Origin: Bacillus zhangzhouensis
Lineage (GTDB): Bacteria > Bacillota > Bacilli > Bacillales > Bacillaceae
Direction: 5' to 3'
DNA: 64,000 nucleotides
Assembly: GCF_000715205.1 (NCBI RefSeq)
Contig: NZ_JOTP01000004.1
Span: 1-64,000 of the forward strand
A program made the position numbers and the translations under genes. Positions 16,703-26,533 of the stretch are shown here, in pieces (positions within the stretch are counted from its first letter, which is position 1; each line of letters opens with the position of its first letter). The notes beneath the pieces were generated by a model, which worked only from the letters and a program-made list of their open reading frames with translations, was not told the origin of the DNA and ran no database searches.

Positions 16703-17864
16703 AAATCTGTTATTTGCAGCTTTTCTATTTTATTTAGCGGCAGTTCCTTTTTTTGGCGGTGCCATTAAAGGAAAAAAGAAAGAGGATGGACCGCGCAGAA
16801 ATAAGTCGGCACTCATCGGCATTACGCTCACCATCATCGGTTTTTTGAGCCAATTTGGTTATTTTATTTCAAGATGGATGGCGTCTGGTCATGCACCAGT
16901 CAGTAATTTATTTGAGTTCACAACGGCTTTTGGTATGATGCTGGTGCTTGCATTTATCATTTTATATTTTGTGTATCAAGTGTCTGTACTTGGGTTATTC
17001 ACACTTCCGATAGCCTTGTTGATCATTGCCTATGCAAGCATGTTTCCATCGGATATTTCACCGCTGATTCCTTCACTTCAAAGTAATTGGCTATATATTC
17101 ACGTGACAACAGCAGCGCTCGGTCAAGCCATTTTAGCGATCAGTTTTGTGGCAGGTGTCATCTTCCTTTTAAAGCATGTCGATCAAACAAAGCCAGGGAA
17201 AAAGACGTTTGGTTTAGAGCTTGTCATGTTCATGATTGTGGTGACACTTTCGTTTATCGCTGTCACATCAGTCTTTAGAATGACAGGGTATGAAGCGAAG
17301 TTTAATTGGATAGATAAAAATAAAGAAGAAAGTGTCATGATTTATGAGCTGCCAGCCTTAGTCGGGCCTCATAAAGGGGAACTTGTGACGCAAGATCGAA
17401 TGGAGCCTTTCGTTGATTTACCACCTGTTTTTTCAGGCAGAAAGGTCAATACAGTGTTATGGTCATTTGGCGTCGGGCTGATCATTTACGGGCTCCTTAG
17501 ATTGATCATTCGCAAACGACTAAGTGCGCTGCTTCAACCGCTCGTGAGACAGGTGAATCTCGATTTAGTCGATGAAATTGGGTACAGAGCTGTATCTATT
17601 GGTTTTCCTGTATTTGCGTTAGGTGGACTGATCTTTGCGATGATCTGGGCGCAAATTGCATGGACAAGATTTTGGGGCTGGGACCCGAAGGAAGTATGGG
17701 CATTGATTACGTTTCTCTTTTATGCAGCCTATCTCCATCTTCGGTTATCGCGAGGCTGGCATGGCGAAAAGTCCGCTTGGCTTGCCGTAATCGGGTTTGC
17801 CATAATTATGTTTAATCTCATCTTTGTCAATCTTGTGATTGCGGGACTGCATTCTTACGCATAA
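16686..17864 (+). CDS. resC: cytochrome c biogenesis protein ResC (heme-handling CcsA type)
   Basis: A polytopic partner of ResB that presents heme for attachment to apocytochrome c. A 392-residue protein with the tryptophan-rich WWD motif ([19 protein letters not shown], about residues 320-338) and several conserved membrane histidines (for example [12 protein letters not shown] and [16 protein letters not shown]). It is translationally coupled to resB. A weak hairpin at about 17873-17909 separates it from resD. Confidence 0.96.
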   Translation: MAAVSENLLFAAFLFYLAAVPFFGGAIKGKKKEDGPRRNKSALIGITLTIIGFLSQFGYFISRWMASGHAPVSNLFEFTTAFGMMLVLAFIILYFVYQVSVLGLFTLPIALLIIAYASMFPSDISPLIPSLQSNWLYIHVTTAALGQAILAISFVAGVIFLLKHVDQTKPGKKTFGLELVMFMIVVTLSFIAVTSVFRMTGYEAKFNWIDKNKEESVMIYELPALVGPHKGELVTQDRMEPFVDLPPVFSGRKVNTVLWSFGVGLIIYGLLRLIIRKRLSALLQPLVRQVNLDLVDEIGYRAVSIGFPVFALGGLIFAMIWAQIAWTRFWGWDPKEVWALITFLFYAAYLHLRLSRGWHGEKSAWLAVIGFAIIMFNLIFVNLVIAGLHSYA

Positions 17865-17872
17865 TCACAAGA

Positions 17873-17909
17873 AAAAGGCCAACCTTTATGATTCAATTCG
17901 GCTTTTTGT
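17873..17909 (+). terminator. weak hairpin between resC and resD
   Basis: AAAAAGGCC and GGCTTTTT can pair with one bulge, followed by GTT. It may be a partial terminator separating resABC from resDE. Confidence 0.4.
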
Positions 17910-17950
17910 TAAAATGAATGTAACAACGGAGAAAGCAGGAGGATTGTCTA

Positions 17951-18673
17951 ATGGAACATACAACTCAAACGAAAATATTAGTCGTAGATGATGAGGCAAG
18001 AATTCGCCGCCTTTTAAAAATGTATTTAGAACGTGAAAATTATGAAATTGATGAAGCGGAAAATGGGGACGAGGCGATTCAAAAAGGGCTTCAAACCGAT
18101 TATGACCTCATTTTGCTTGATTTAATGATGCCTGGCACAGATGGGATTGAAGTGTGTAATCAAATTCGAGATAAAAAAGCCACGCCAATCATTATGCTGA
18201 CGGCAAAAGGTGAGGAAGCGAACCGTGTCCAAGGGTTTGAGGCAGGAACGGATGATTACATCGTAAAACCTTTCAGCCCGCGTGAAGTTGTTTTACGCGT
18301 GAAGGCATTGCTCAGAAGGTCTTCTCAAACGTCATATCTCAATACTGGGACCACAACAAAGGATGTGCTTGTGTTTTCTCATCTATCTATTGACCATGAT
18401 GCACATAGAGTGACAGCTGATGGCAAAGAAGTAAGTCTGACGCCGAAGGAATATGAGCTTTTATACTTCCTTGCGAAAACACCAGATAAGGTCTATGACA
18501 GGGAGAAGCTTTTAAAAGAAGTGTGGCAATATGAATTCTTTGGTGACCTGAGAACAGTAGATACTCACGTGAAAAGACTTCGAGAAAAACTGAATAAAGT
18601 GTCTCCAGAAGCTGCGAAAAAAATCGTAACTGTATGGGGTGTTGGGTACAAATTTGAGGTCGGCGCTGAATGA
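17951..18673 (+). CDS. resD: response regulator ResD
   Basis: An OmpR-type regulator of aerobic and anaerobic respiration genes. A 240-residue protein with a receiver domain (VVDDE at 11-15, phospho-acceptor Asp57 in LLDLMMPG, and the TAKGEE and IVKPF switch residues). The C-terminal winged helix follows ([26 protein letters not shown]). ATG follows AGGAGG. It overlaps resE by 4 nt. Confidence 0.97.
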   Translation: MEHTTQTKILVVDDEARIRRLLKMYLERENYEIDEAENGDEAIQKGLQTDYDLILLDLMMPGTDGIEVCNQIRDKKATPIIMLTAKGEEANRVQGFEAGTDDYIVKPFSPREVVLRVKALLRRSSQTSYLNTGTTTKDVLVFSHLSIDHDAHRVTADGKEVSLTPKEYELLYFLAKTPDKVYDREKLLKEVWQYEFFGDLRTVDTHVKRLREKLNKVSPEAAKKIVTVWGVGYKFEVGAE

Positions 18674-20451
18674 AGCTTTGGAAAAGTGTCGTAGGGAAGC
18701 TATGGTTGACCATTCTCTTCCTCGTCCTCATTGTTTTATCTATTTTAACCGTGCTTCTTTTAGAATTCATTGAGAATTATCATGTGGAAGAAGCAAAGTC
18801 TGATTTAACACAAATGGCAAATAAAGTAGCGGTTATTTTAGAAAGTCATGAGGATCAATCGCTCGCAAGGTCGATTACATCAGAGCTTGCTGACAAATTG
18901 ACGAGTATTGCGATTATTCAAGAAGATGGACTAGAATGGTATTCGTCTGAAAAAGACGGAAAGCTTCCTGCGATAACAAAGGAACAAATTGAAGCGGACA
19001 AAGATTTGAACGAATCACTCAAAAACCGAAAGAAAATCAGTAAACGTGCAGAACCTGATACAGGCAACCAGAAGGATGAACGAATTGTAGTAGGTGTTCC
19101 TTTTGAGGCAAACGGAAAAAAAGGCATGGTCTTTCTTTCTCAGTCTCTCCTCGCTGTAGAACAAACAACCAAACATACAACGCGTTATATCTTCTTAGCT
19201 GCCGGAATTGCGATCATTCTTACCACAATTTTTGCTTTCTTCTTATCTACACGTGTCACCTATCCTCTGAGAAAGATGAGAGAAGGAGCACAGGATTTGG
19301 CGAAAGGGAAATTCGATACAAAAATCCCTATTTTAACGCAAGACGAAATTGGAGAACTGGCCATCGCCTTTAATCAAATGGGGAAGCAGCTTAAATTTCA
19401 TATTACAGCCTTAAATCAAGAAAAAGAACATTTGTCCAACATTCTAAGCAGTATGGCTGATGGCGTCATCACCATCAATATTGATGGAACGATCCTTATG
19501 ACCAATCCTCCTGCAGAACGATTCTTGCAGGCGTGGTATTACGAGCAAAATATGAAGATCAAAGATGGAGATGAACTGCCGCCAGAAGCGCGAGAACTGT
19601 TTCATACAGCCGTCAGCACGGAAAAAGAGCAGATGATCGAAGTATCGCTGCAAGGACGTACTTGGGTTCTTCTCATGTCTCCGCTGTATAATCAGCAGGA
19701 TGTCAGGGGAGCAGTTGCGGTACTTCGCGATATGACAGAGGAACGAAGACTTGATAAGCTGAGAAAAGACTTTATTGCCAATGTTAGTCATGAACTTCGC
19801 ACACCAATTGCTATGCTGCAAGGATATAGTGAGGCCATTGTAGATGACATTGCTGGATCAGAAGAGGAAAAGAAAGAAATTGCGCAAATTATCTATGACG
19901 AATCACTTCGAATGGGGCGTCTTGTGAATGACCTTCTGGATCTAGCGCGGATGGAAGCTGGTCATATCACGCTTAATCTTGAATCAACAGATACAGAAGA
20001 GCTGATTGAGAAAATCTATCGTAAGTTTCTTGGTATTGCGAAAGAAAAACAAATCAACCTTACGTATGAGATTCAAGTGGAAGAACCACATTTTGTATTT
20101 GATCCAGATAAGATTGAGCAGGTTTTTACCAATCTCATTGATAACGCCATACGTCATACACCAGAGGGCGGAGAGGTTCATTTCTCAGTTCAATCGGTGG
20201 AGAACGGGCTGAAGATGGCTGTGAAAGATTCTGGAAGCGGAATCCCAGAAGAGGATCTGCCATTTATTTTCGAACGGTTCTATAAAGCGGATAAAGCAAG
20301 AACGAGAGGTCGTTCTGGTACTGGGCTTGGCCTTGCGATTGTGAAGAACATTGTAGAGGCACACCAAGGCTCGATTCATGCACATAGCAAAGCCGGTACA
20401 GGTACACACTTTACCTTCTATATTCCGAGAAAAAAGCAGGAACTCGTCTAA
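18670..20451 (+). CDS. resE: sensor histidine kinase ResE
   Basis: A membrane sensor kinase for ResD. A 593-residue protein. Two membrane helices (about 10-34 and 174-194) flank an extracytoplasmic sensor; HAMP ([21 protein letters not shown]), a PAS domain ([20 protein letters not shown]) and a HisKA domain follow, with phospho-His374 in NVSHELRTP. The ATPase motifs are [29 protein letters not shown] and GTGLGLAI. Confidence 0.97.
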   Translation: MKLWKSVVGKLWLTILFLVLIVLSILTVLLLEFIENYHVEEAKSDLTQMANKVAVILESHEDQSLARSITSELADKLTSIAIIQEDGLEWYSSEKDGKLPAITKEQIEADKDLNESLKNRKKISKRAEPDTGNQKDERIVVGVPFEANGKKGMVFLSQSLLAVEQTTKHTTRYIFLAAGIAIILTTIFAFFLSTRVTYPLRKMREGAQDLAKGKFDTKIPILTQDEIGELAIAFNQMGKQLKFHITALNQEKEHLSNILSSMADGVITINIDGTILMTNPPAERFLQAWYYEQNMKIKDGDELPPEARELFHTAVSTEKEQMIEVSLQGRTWVLLMSPLYNQQDVRGAVAVLRDMTEERRLDKLRKDFIANVSHELRTPIAMLQGYSEAIVDDIAGSEEEKKEIAQIIYDESLRMGRLVNDLLDLARMEAGHITLNLESTDTEELIEKIYRKFLGIAKEKQINLTYEIQVEEPHFVFDPDKIEQVFTNLIDNAIRHTPEGGEVHFSVQSVENGLKMAVKDSGSGIPEEDLPFIFERFYKADKARTRGRSGTGLGLAIVKNIVEAHQGSIHAHSKAGTGTHFTFYIPRKKQELV

Positions 20452-20478
20452 TCTTGACGAAGAATCTTGTTACATGAG

Positions 20479-20515
20479 AAACACTTCTTTTCGAAAGAAA
20501 ACGAAGTGTTTTTTC
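20479..20515 (+). terminator. terminator after resE
   Basis: AAACACTTC / GAAGTGTTT stem with a 15-nt loop and a T-run. Confidence 0.8.
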
Positions 20516-20599
20516 TATTTTCATATTTTTAAGGAGAAGTTAAACAAAAATCCCTTTCCAAATTGTTGAACTTGTAATATATTTGTCATAAAGTTGTAA

Positions 20600-20626
20600 T
20601 GTAACGTTTTGTAAGAGTCACTCGAC
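20600..20626 (+). promoter_or_regulatory. ECF sigma-X autoregulatory promoter
   Basis: TGTAAC (20600-20605), a 17-nt spacer and CGAC (20623-20626) match the B. subtilis SigX consensus. It lies 28 bp before sigX, so positive autoregulation is expected. Confidence 0.8.
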
Positions 20627-20653
20627 AAAAATAAGTGAACGGAGGGGTTTCCT

Positions 20654-21262
20654 ATGCATGAAACCTTTCAAAAAATATATGATTCGTACCACCAAGATTT
20701 GTACCAGTTTTTATTTTATATGGTAAAAGATAAAAATCAGGCAGAGGATCTCGTTCAGGAGGTTTACATTCGGGTACTTCACTCATATAAAACTTTTGAA
20801 GGAAGAAGCAGCGAGAAAACATGGCTGTTTTCAATTGCAAGGCATGTGGCGATTGACTGGTTTCGCAAACAGCAAACCATTAGACAACGGGTGCTCGGCA
20901 CGTTTGATTGGGATAAGCAGGATGTGAAAGATCCAGATTTACTCCCAGATGAACTGGCTGTACAGGATGAAAATGTAAAAGAAATCTATGCCGCACTTGA
21001 TCATTGCACCATTGATCAAAGAGCTGTCATCATTTTACGGTTTATCCAAGGATACTCAATCATGGAGACGGCAAAGGCGTTAAAGTTCTCGGAAAGCAAA
21101 GTCAAAACAACTCAGCACCGAGGCCTGAAAGTGCTCCGAAAACATATGGAGCTTTTGAAGGAGGAGCTAGTGAATGAAAACGAACAGGTCCGATTGGAGC
21201 GAAGAACGAATCAAGGTGTTACTAAGTCAGCTTCCAAAGGTGGAGGACAACCGTTCATCTAA
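20654..21262 (+). CDS. sigX: ECF sigma factor SigX
   Basis: Directs envelope-modification genes (D-alanylation, phosphatidylethanolamine) in response to cationic peptides. A 202-residue protein. Region 2 is YQFLFYMVKDKNQAEDLVQEVYIRV, then WLFSIARHVAIDWFRK; region 4 is IDQRAVIILRFIQGYSIMETAKAL, then SESKVKTTQHRGLKVLRK. The start has GGAGGGG upstream. The 3' end overlaps rsiX by 89 nt, coupling sigma factor to anti-sigma. Confidence 0.97.
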   Translation: MHETFQKIYDSYHQDLYQFLFYMVKDKNQAEDLVQEVYIRVLHSYKTFEGRSSEKTWLFSIARHVAIDWFRKQQTIRQRVLGTFDWDKQDVKDPDLLPDELAVQDENVKEIYAALDHCTIDQRAVIILRFIQGYSIMETAKALKFSESKVKTTQHRGLKVLRKHMELLKEELVNENEQVRLERRTNQGVTKSASKGGGQPFI

Positions 21263-22280
21263 GCAGATTTATCAGCAGATGCTGATGGCAAGCGGGAAGA
21301 AAAAGAAAAATGTCAAATGGATCGGTCCAGCGGTGGCTACCGTTGTGGTTTTATTTATGGCGTTTTTGATTTCTCCTCATTTATTTCAGCCGGCTGCTCA
21401 CGATATGAAGCGAGTAAAGATGGAATCGAGTGCTGACAAAGGGCAGGTGAATGCAACATTAGAGGCGGTAAAACATACAAATGGGCCCTCACATGTTGTT
21501 TCGAATGCTGACCAGCAAAAGTATATGACGATTGCATACATAGATGAATCGACTTCTCAAGTTGTCCCGATTAGTATTGAAAAAGAGAATGAGCACGGCC
21601 ATGTGAAGGCAATGCTGAGCACATATGAACAGGTGCAGCTGGCTGACATGACAAAACCTCTTCAATCTTATATTGATATGGTGGATATTAGTGAAAAAGG
21701 GGATACGCTGGTCTTTCAGCTAAAAAGTGATTTGTCTCTTGATACATTAAAAGAAGCCAACCGGTTTAAAGACATGGTAAAAGAAACACTGAAATGGAGC
21801 CAATATAACCAAGTGCAAGTCAAGTCAGTCAAAGGCTCTCATCTTCAATTAGGGACAAATGGAAGCATTGGAACGATTTCAATTGATAAACAAACAAAGC
21901 ATGCTTATTACGTATTAGAGAATAAGAGCGGGACATTTTTGGTGCCCTCAAAAACGCATTATTCATCTTATGAAGATGCGGTAGAGGCCATGAAACGAGC
22001 AAGCGATGCAGGACTTGATCCATTAATTAAAGAAGAACCGATTAAAGAAGTGACATCAAAAGGAAAACATGTGACCATCTCGTTTGGAGCATCAGCACAA
22101 TTAACGGACTCAATTGATCATATTCTACTTATTGAAGGTTTGCTGCTCACAGCGAAAGATTTTGGTTTTACAGATGTCACGATTCAAAATGCAGGGATAG
22201 ATCAAGTAGGACCCTATGAATTAAAAGAACCAATAGAGGTGCCGGCTCTGCCAAATCCAGTTGTCATAAAAGATCGTTAA
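21174..22280 (+). CDS. rsiX: anti-sigma-X factor RsiX
   Basis: A membrane-anchored inhibitor of SigX. A 368-residue protein: a cytoplasmic N-terminus (1-40, RSDWSEERIKVLLSQLPKV), one membrane helix (about 45-66, WIGPAVATVVVLFMAFLI), then a large extracytoplasmic domain ending in a GerM/RsiX-like segment (VDSI-type DSIDHILLIEGLLLTAKDFGF). ATG 21174 lies inside the end of sigX behind GGAGGAG. Confidence 0.94.
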   Translation: MKTNRSDWSEERIKVLLSQLPKVEDNRSSKQIYQQMLMASGKKKKNVKWIGPAVATVVVLFMAFLISPHLFQPAAHDMKRVKMESSADKGQVNATLEAVKHTNGPSHVVSNADQQKYMTIAYIDESTSQVVPISIEKENEHGHVKAMLSTYEQVQLADMTKPLQSYIDMVDISEKGDTLVFQLKSDLSLDTLKEANRFKDMVKETLKWSQYNQVQVKSVKGSHLQLGTNGSIGTISIDKQTKHAYYVLENKSGTFLVPSKTHYSSYEDAVEAMKRASDAGLDPLIKEEPIKEVTSKGKHVTISFGASAQLTDSIDHILLIEGLLLTAKDFGFTDVTIQNAGIDQVGPYELKEPIEVPALPNPVVIKDR

Positions 22281-22308
22281 AGGACGCAACATATTGCGTT
22301 CTTTTTTG
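22280..22308 (+). terminator. terminator of sigX-rsiX
   Basis: GGACGCAA / TTGCGTTC stem with six Ts, starting at the rsiX stop. Confidence 0.85.
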
Positions 22309-22380
22309 ATGTATAGAAAAGGGCATCCTTGCTATATACTAAGCTGTCATGAAAAGAACCTCAAAGAAGGGGAGTCACTG

Positions 22381-23028
22381 ATGAAAAGGTATTGCTTCAT
22401 ATGCGTCAGCTGTGTTTTGCTCTTTATTTTATCACCATTTGCACATGCACAGAAAACAACCGAATGGGTGGAACCAGTGAAAGGGGAAGTCACCGATTTG
22501 TTTGGGACAAGAGGTGGTTCGCATAAGGGATTAGACATTGCTGCGCCAGAAGGAGAATCCATTTTTGCTGCAAGCGAAGGGGTGGTTACTCGTTCTTATG
22601 TCTCTGCTACATATGGAGAAGTCGTGTTTATTCGGCACCCAAATGGGTATGAAACCGTCTATGCCCATTTACACGAGCGCCATGTTACAAATGGAGACGA
22701 TGTACAAGCAGGGCAGCCGATCGGCATCATAGGCAACACAGGGGCCTCTAGAGGTACTCACTTGCATTTTGAGGTGCACCGCGGCAACTGGTCAGTGAGC
22801 AAAGAAGATGCGGTCGACCCGCTCACAATCATTGCGATGGATCGATTCCAAGAGCCAGCCCTTCATGTAAACGGACATGAAAAATATACATATGTCATTC
22901 AGCAAGGCGATACCCTCTGGTCGATTGCAAAAGAACACCAGATGACCGTGGATCAATTGAAAAAGATCAATGCTTTGACAACGCATCTCATACGAACGGG
23001 TGACCGTTTAATGATATCAACAAAATAA
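22381..23028 (+). CDS. secreted M23 metallopeptidase with LysM domain
   Basis: A cell-wall endopeptidase-like protein, 215 residues from ATG 22381 (AAGGGGAG upstream; the frame is open back to 22294). Signal peptide 1-23 ends AHA-Q. The LytM/M23 domain (about 28-145) retains its zinc ligands: H48 and D52 in HKGLDIAAP, and HLHFE with H129. A LysM peptidoglycan-binding domain lies at about 166-213 (YVIQQGDTLWSIAKEH). It lies between rsiX and serA, where I recall no named B. subtilis gene. The order M23 then LysM in a short protein is compatible with vegetative wall turnover or sporulation; I cannot tell which. Confidence 0.9.
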   Translation: MKRYCFICVSCVLLFILSPFAHAQKTTEWVEPVKGEVTDLFGTRGGSHKGLDIAAPEGESIFAASEGVVTRSYVSATYGEVVFIRHPNGYETVYAHLHERHVTNGDDVQAGQPIGIIGNTGASRGTHLHFEVHRGNWSVSKEDAVDPLTIIAMDRFQEPALHVNGHEKYTYVIQQGDTLWSIAKEHQMTVDQLKKINALTTHLIRTGDRLMISTK

Positions 23029-23052
23029 ACCTCATGCTTTTGCATGAGGTTT
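23027..23052. terminator. bidirectional terminator between M23 gene and serA
   Basis: A perfect AAACCTCATGC / GCATGAGGTTT stem with a 4-nt loop between convergent genes. Confidence 0.8.
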
Positions 23053-23062
23053 ACCATTGTTT

Positions 23063-24637
23063 TTATAGGTCGATCAGACGTACAGAAAGAATATCTCGTA
23101 CTTCAGTTAATTTTTGGACAATTTCATCCTCAAGATGTTTATCGAAGGAAAGCATCATGATGGCTTCGCCGCCTTTTTCTTTACGTCCTACCTGCATTGT
23201 CGCAATGTTGACATCATGGTCGCCTAAAATCTGTCCGACTTGACCAATCACACCAGGTGCATCCGTGTGCTGAATGTAGACAAGATGTCCATCTGGATAA
23301 AAATCAATATTAAATCCATTAATAGAGACAACGCGTTCCCCTAGATGCGGGATGTAGGTTGCTTTTAAAGTAAAGGTTGAAAGATCACCTTTGACTTCAA
23401 TTGAAATACTGTTCTCGTAACCAGATTCGCTGGAAGAAATTTTTTCACTAAAGCTAATGCCGCGTTCTTTCGCTACCATCCCAGCATTTACTTCATTCAC
23501 AGTCGAGTCGACGCGCTCTTTTAAAAAGCCTGACAGTAGACTTTTTGTAATAAAGGATGTTTCGAGTTTTGAGATAGAGCCTTCGTAAGAAATGCTCACT
23601 TCTTTTACTGGTTCTCTCATGGATTGAGAGACAAGACGTCCAAGTTTTCCGGCAAATTGATGATAAGGCTGAATCTTTTTGAACTCGTCTTTTGTCATCG
23701 CTGGTAGATTGATAGATGACATGACAGGAAGTCCTTTTGCAAATTGAAGCACCTCTTCAGATACTTGAGCCGCTACATTTAATTGTGCTTCTTTTGTAGA
23801 TGCACCAAGATGCGGAGTTGCAATGACGTGTGGATGATCTACAAGCGGATTATCGGTAGGCGGTTCTACCTCGAATACATCGAGTGCAGCTCCTGCGACA
23901 TGGCCACTTTCAAGTGCTTCAAGAAGGTCACCTTCGTCAATAATCCCTCCGCGTGCACAGTTAATTAGGCGAACGCCTTTTTTCGTTTTTGCAATCGTTT
24001 CTTTATTGAGAAGTCCTCTTGTTTCTTTTGTTAATGGGGTATGTACAGTAATAATATCTGATACTTCGAGTACTTCATCAAGTGATTTGGCATTGACACC
24101 GATTTTCTCTGCACGTTCTTTTGTGAGGAATGGGTCAAATACGTTGACAGTCATGCCAAAAGCTCTTGCACGCTGAGCGATTTCGCTTCCGATTCTACCT
24201 AAACCAACAATTCCAAGAGATTTTCCGTAAAGCTCAGCACCGACATATGCGCCTCTGTTCCATTCTTTTGATTTAACAGAAATATTGGCTTGCGGAATAT
24301 GACGCATGAGAGATGAGATCATTGCAAACGTATGCTCTGCTGTTGAGATCGTATTACCGTTCGGTGCATTGATGACAATGACGCCATGCTTTGTCGCTTC
24401 ATCAATATCAATGTTGTCTACGCCCACACCAGCACGGCCGACAATTTTTAATGAAGTCATTTTTTCATAAAGTTCTTTTGTGACTTTTGTTGCACTTCTG
24501 ACAAGTAAGGCATCAAACGTGTGTAATTCATCTTCTGCTTCTGTTACATTTTTTTGGACAATTTCAACAAAATCTGATTCTAAAAGTGGTAAAAGACCAT
24601 CATTGCTCATCTTATCTGAGACTAATACTCGAAACAT
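23063..24637 (-). CDS. serA: D-3-phosphoglycerate dehydrogenase
   Basis: The first enzyme of serine biosynthesis (3-phosphoglycerate to 3-phosphohydroxypyruvate, NAD). 524 residues from ATG 24637, which has TAGGAGG upstream; the frame is open to 24748. It has the substrate domain at the N-terminus, a Rossmann fold with GLGRIGSEIAQRA, catalytic NCARGGIIDE and TPHLGAST (His), an intervening domain, and a C-terminal ACT domain (YIQHTDAPGVIGQVGQILGD). Confidence 0.97.
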   Translation of the reverse strand: MFRVLVSDKMSNDGLLPLLESDFVEIVQKNVTEAEDELHTFDALLVRSATKVTKELYEKMTSLKIVGRAGVGVDNIDIDEATKHGVIVINAPNGNTISTAEHTFAMISSLMRHIPQANISVKSKEWNRGAYVGAELYGKSLGIVGLGRIGSEIAQRARAFGMTVNVFDPFLTKERAEKIGVNAKSLDEVLEVSDIITVHTPLTKETRGLLNKETIAKTKKGVRLINCARGGIIDEGDLLEALESGHVAGAALDVFEVEPPTDNPLVDHPHVIATPHLGASTKEAQLNVAAQVSEEVLQFAKGLPVMSSINLPAMTKDEFKKIQPYHQFAGKLGRLVSQSMREPVKEVSISYEGSISKLETSFITKSLLSGFLKERVDSTVNEVNAGMVAKERGISFSEKISSSESGYENSISIEVKGDLSTFTLKATYIPHLGERVVSINGFNIDFYPDGHLVYIQHTDAPGVIGQVGQILGDHDVNIATMQVGRKEKGGEAIMMLSFDKHLEDEIVQKLTEVRDILSVRLIDL

Positions 24638-24678
24638 CGTAAGATTTCCTCCTAAAATAAACGTCATAAATATCTGAT

Positions 24679-24708
24679 AATTTACCATATTCCTTTTCAC
24701 TGTGTCAA
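24679..24708 (-). promoter_or_regulatory. promoter of serA
   Basis: On the minus strand, TTGACA (24703-24708), an 18-nt spacer and TAAATT (24679-24684). Confidence 0.65.
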
Positions 24709-24876
24709 TCAAATTAAAGCAGTAAAGCGAAAAAGAAAACACGAACATTCCTTAGTGTCTTTATAAAGAATGGACACCTTTAAACAAAAGATAACCAATT
24801 TTTGCGCATTTGTCATTATAATTTTTGCGTTTTTTACGATTTTTTAAAACTGATGAAATTGCTCAGGATTTTTATC

Positions 24877-24905
24877 TGTACAAATGCTCATATATCATAT
24901 ATAAT
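24877..24905 (+). promoter_or_regulatory. promoter of ribU
   Basis: TGTACA, a 17-nt spacer and TATAAT, 24 nt before the FMN aptamer. Confidence 0.55.
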
Positions 24906-24926
24906 GATGTCGAATTGAATAATGAT

Positions 24927-25052
24927 CAATCTTCGGGGCAGGGTGCAATTCCCTACCGGCGGTGATGAGCATAGTCTCTAAGCCCGCGAGCCTTTTTTGG
25001 CAGGATTCGGTGTGATTCCGAAGCCGACAGTATAGTCTGGATGGGAGAAGAT
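24927..25052 (+). promoter_or_regulatory. FMN riboswitch of ribU
   Basis: The second RFN element: TTCGGGGCAGGGTG, CCCTACCGGCGGTGATGAGC, AGCCCGCGAGCC, GATTCGGTGTGATTCCGAAGC, and CGACAGTATAGTCTGGATG. The ATCTTC / GAAGAT ends form P1. The terminator lies at 25114-25143. Confidence 0.97.
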
Positions 25053-25113
25053 GGAGGTTCATAAACGTTGAAAACATTGTTGTTTACACGTTTATTTGTC
25101 TAGCCTAAATTCC

Positions 25114-25143
25114 CCGCTCCTGTTTTCAAGAGCGGTTTTTTTA
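25114..25143 (+). terminator. riboswitch terminator upstream of ribU
   Basis: CCGCTC / GAGCGG stem and at least seven Ts, 60 nt after the aptamer. Confidence 0.85.
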
Positions 25144-25198
25144 TGGCTGAAAATTGAACAATCCTCTTTTCGAAAGATTTGATCGAAAAGGAGAGAGA

Positions 25199-25783
25199 AT
25201 GTTGAATCAAAGTAGAGTAAAACGTTTAGTAGTAACAAGTATGCTCAGTAGTATTTCGTTTGTTTTAATTTTATTGGATTTCCCTTTTCCAGGGCTTCCA
25301 GCTTATTTAAAAATTGATTTCAGTGACATTCCAGCGATTATTGCGATTTTAATTTATGGACCGGGTGCAGGAATTGCTGTTGAGGCATTAAAAAATGTAC
25401 TGCATTACCTCATCCAAGGCAGTATGTCTGGCGTTCCTGTTGGGCAAGTCGCCAATTTTATCGCAGGCACACTATTCATCTTGCCGGTAGCCTTTATGTT
25501 CAAAAAAATTAAATCAGCAAGAGGGATGGCATGGTCTATGATCATGGGAACGTTGCTTATGACTGTGATGATGAGCATTTTAAATTATTTCTTGTTCCTC
25601 CCCGCGTATACATGGTTTTTAAATGCGCCTGAACTGTCAGATCATGCACTGAAGACAACCATTACAGCAGGGATCTTACCTTTTAACTTTATAAAAGGAA
25701 TCATCATTACCATCGTGTTTAGCTTCATTTTTGTCAAAATGCGTCCATGGTTTGAAAATAAACGCCGACTGCAAAATAGTTAA
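25199..25783 (+). CDS. ribU: riboflavin ECF transporter substrate-binding subunit RibU
   Basis: The S-component (YpaA/FmnP) that captures riboflavin for the ECF module. A 194-residue protein with six membrane helices. Typical RibU features: MLSSISFVLILLDFPFPGLPAYLKIDFSDIPAII near the N-terminus, GPGAGIAVEALKN, and SGVPVGQVANFIAG. ATG 25199 has AAAAGGAGAG upstream. FMN-riboswitch control links it to the rib operon, which here lacks ribD and ribA functions, so import may be important. Confidence 0.96.
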   Translation: MLNQSRVKRLVVTSMLSSISFVLILLDFPFPGLPAYLKIDFSDIPAIIAILIYGPGAGIAVEALKNVLHYLIQGSMSGVPVGQVANFIAGTLFILPVAFMFKKIKSARGMAWSMIMGTLLMTVMMSILNYFLFLPAYTWFLNAPELSDHALKTTITAGILPFNFIKGIIITIVFSFIFVKMRPWFENKRRLQNS

Positions 25784-25789
25784 TATAAA

Positions 25790-25813
25790 AAAAGCCCCTG
25801 CATAAGGGGCTTT
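25790..25813 (+). terminator. ribU terminator hairpin, proximal copy
   Basis: AAAGCCCCT / AGGGGCTTT, identical to the hairpin at 25990-26013 on the other side of the inserted repeat. Confidence 0.8.
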
Positions 25814-25989
25814 CAGCGTGAAGACAAACCCTCGCATTCGGTGTCAGTTCTGCGTGCTGGTGCTCACGAATATCAAATTCGCTCCGCTCCAGTACTCGGC
25901 CTTCCTAGACTTCAAGGGTTTTCATATCACGCTGAAAAGAAGACAAAGGGCTAAAATAAAGATCATTTTAGCCCTTTGTCAACAATCTG
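25814..25989 (+). repeat. dispersed structured repeat, copy after ribU
   Basis: A 176-bp element, about 90% alike to 10987-11161 by eye. Ends CAGCGTG / CACGCTG (25814 and about 25928-25934) close a long stem; the tail carries AAAGGGCTAAAAT / ATTTTAGCCCTTT and ends CAACAATCTG. It is inserted between two identical copies of the terminator hairpin. Confidence 0.92.
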
Positions 25990-26013
25990 AAAGCCCCTGC
26001 ATAAGGGGCTTTT
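25990..26013. terminator. terminator hairpin, distal copy, shared with fer
   Basis: AAAGCCCCTGC / AAGGGGCTTTT, followed by TTTATA. It lies just beyond the stop of the convergent fer gene. Confidence 0.8.
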
Positions 26014-26016
26014 ATA

Positions 26017-26307
<291 letters not shown>

Positions 26308-26533
26308 TTAACCTTTTTAGTTTCACCGATAAAAAACCAATTTCCTCAAACCTTATTGTAATGATTTTAAATTCACATTTCAACTGTAAAGTGATTGAGA
26401 ATACTTATCACATAAGGGTTTATTCATAACTTTCCCCCATAAATTGAGTTTAAACATTTCTTCTTCTATGAAATCTGTTAAAATAAAGGGAGAAAATATT
26501 CGAATTTTGTCAGGAAGACAGGTGCTTTGATGA

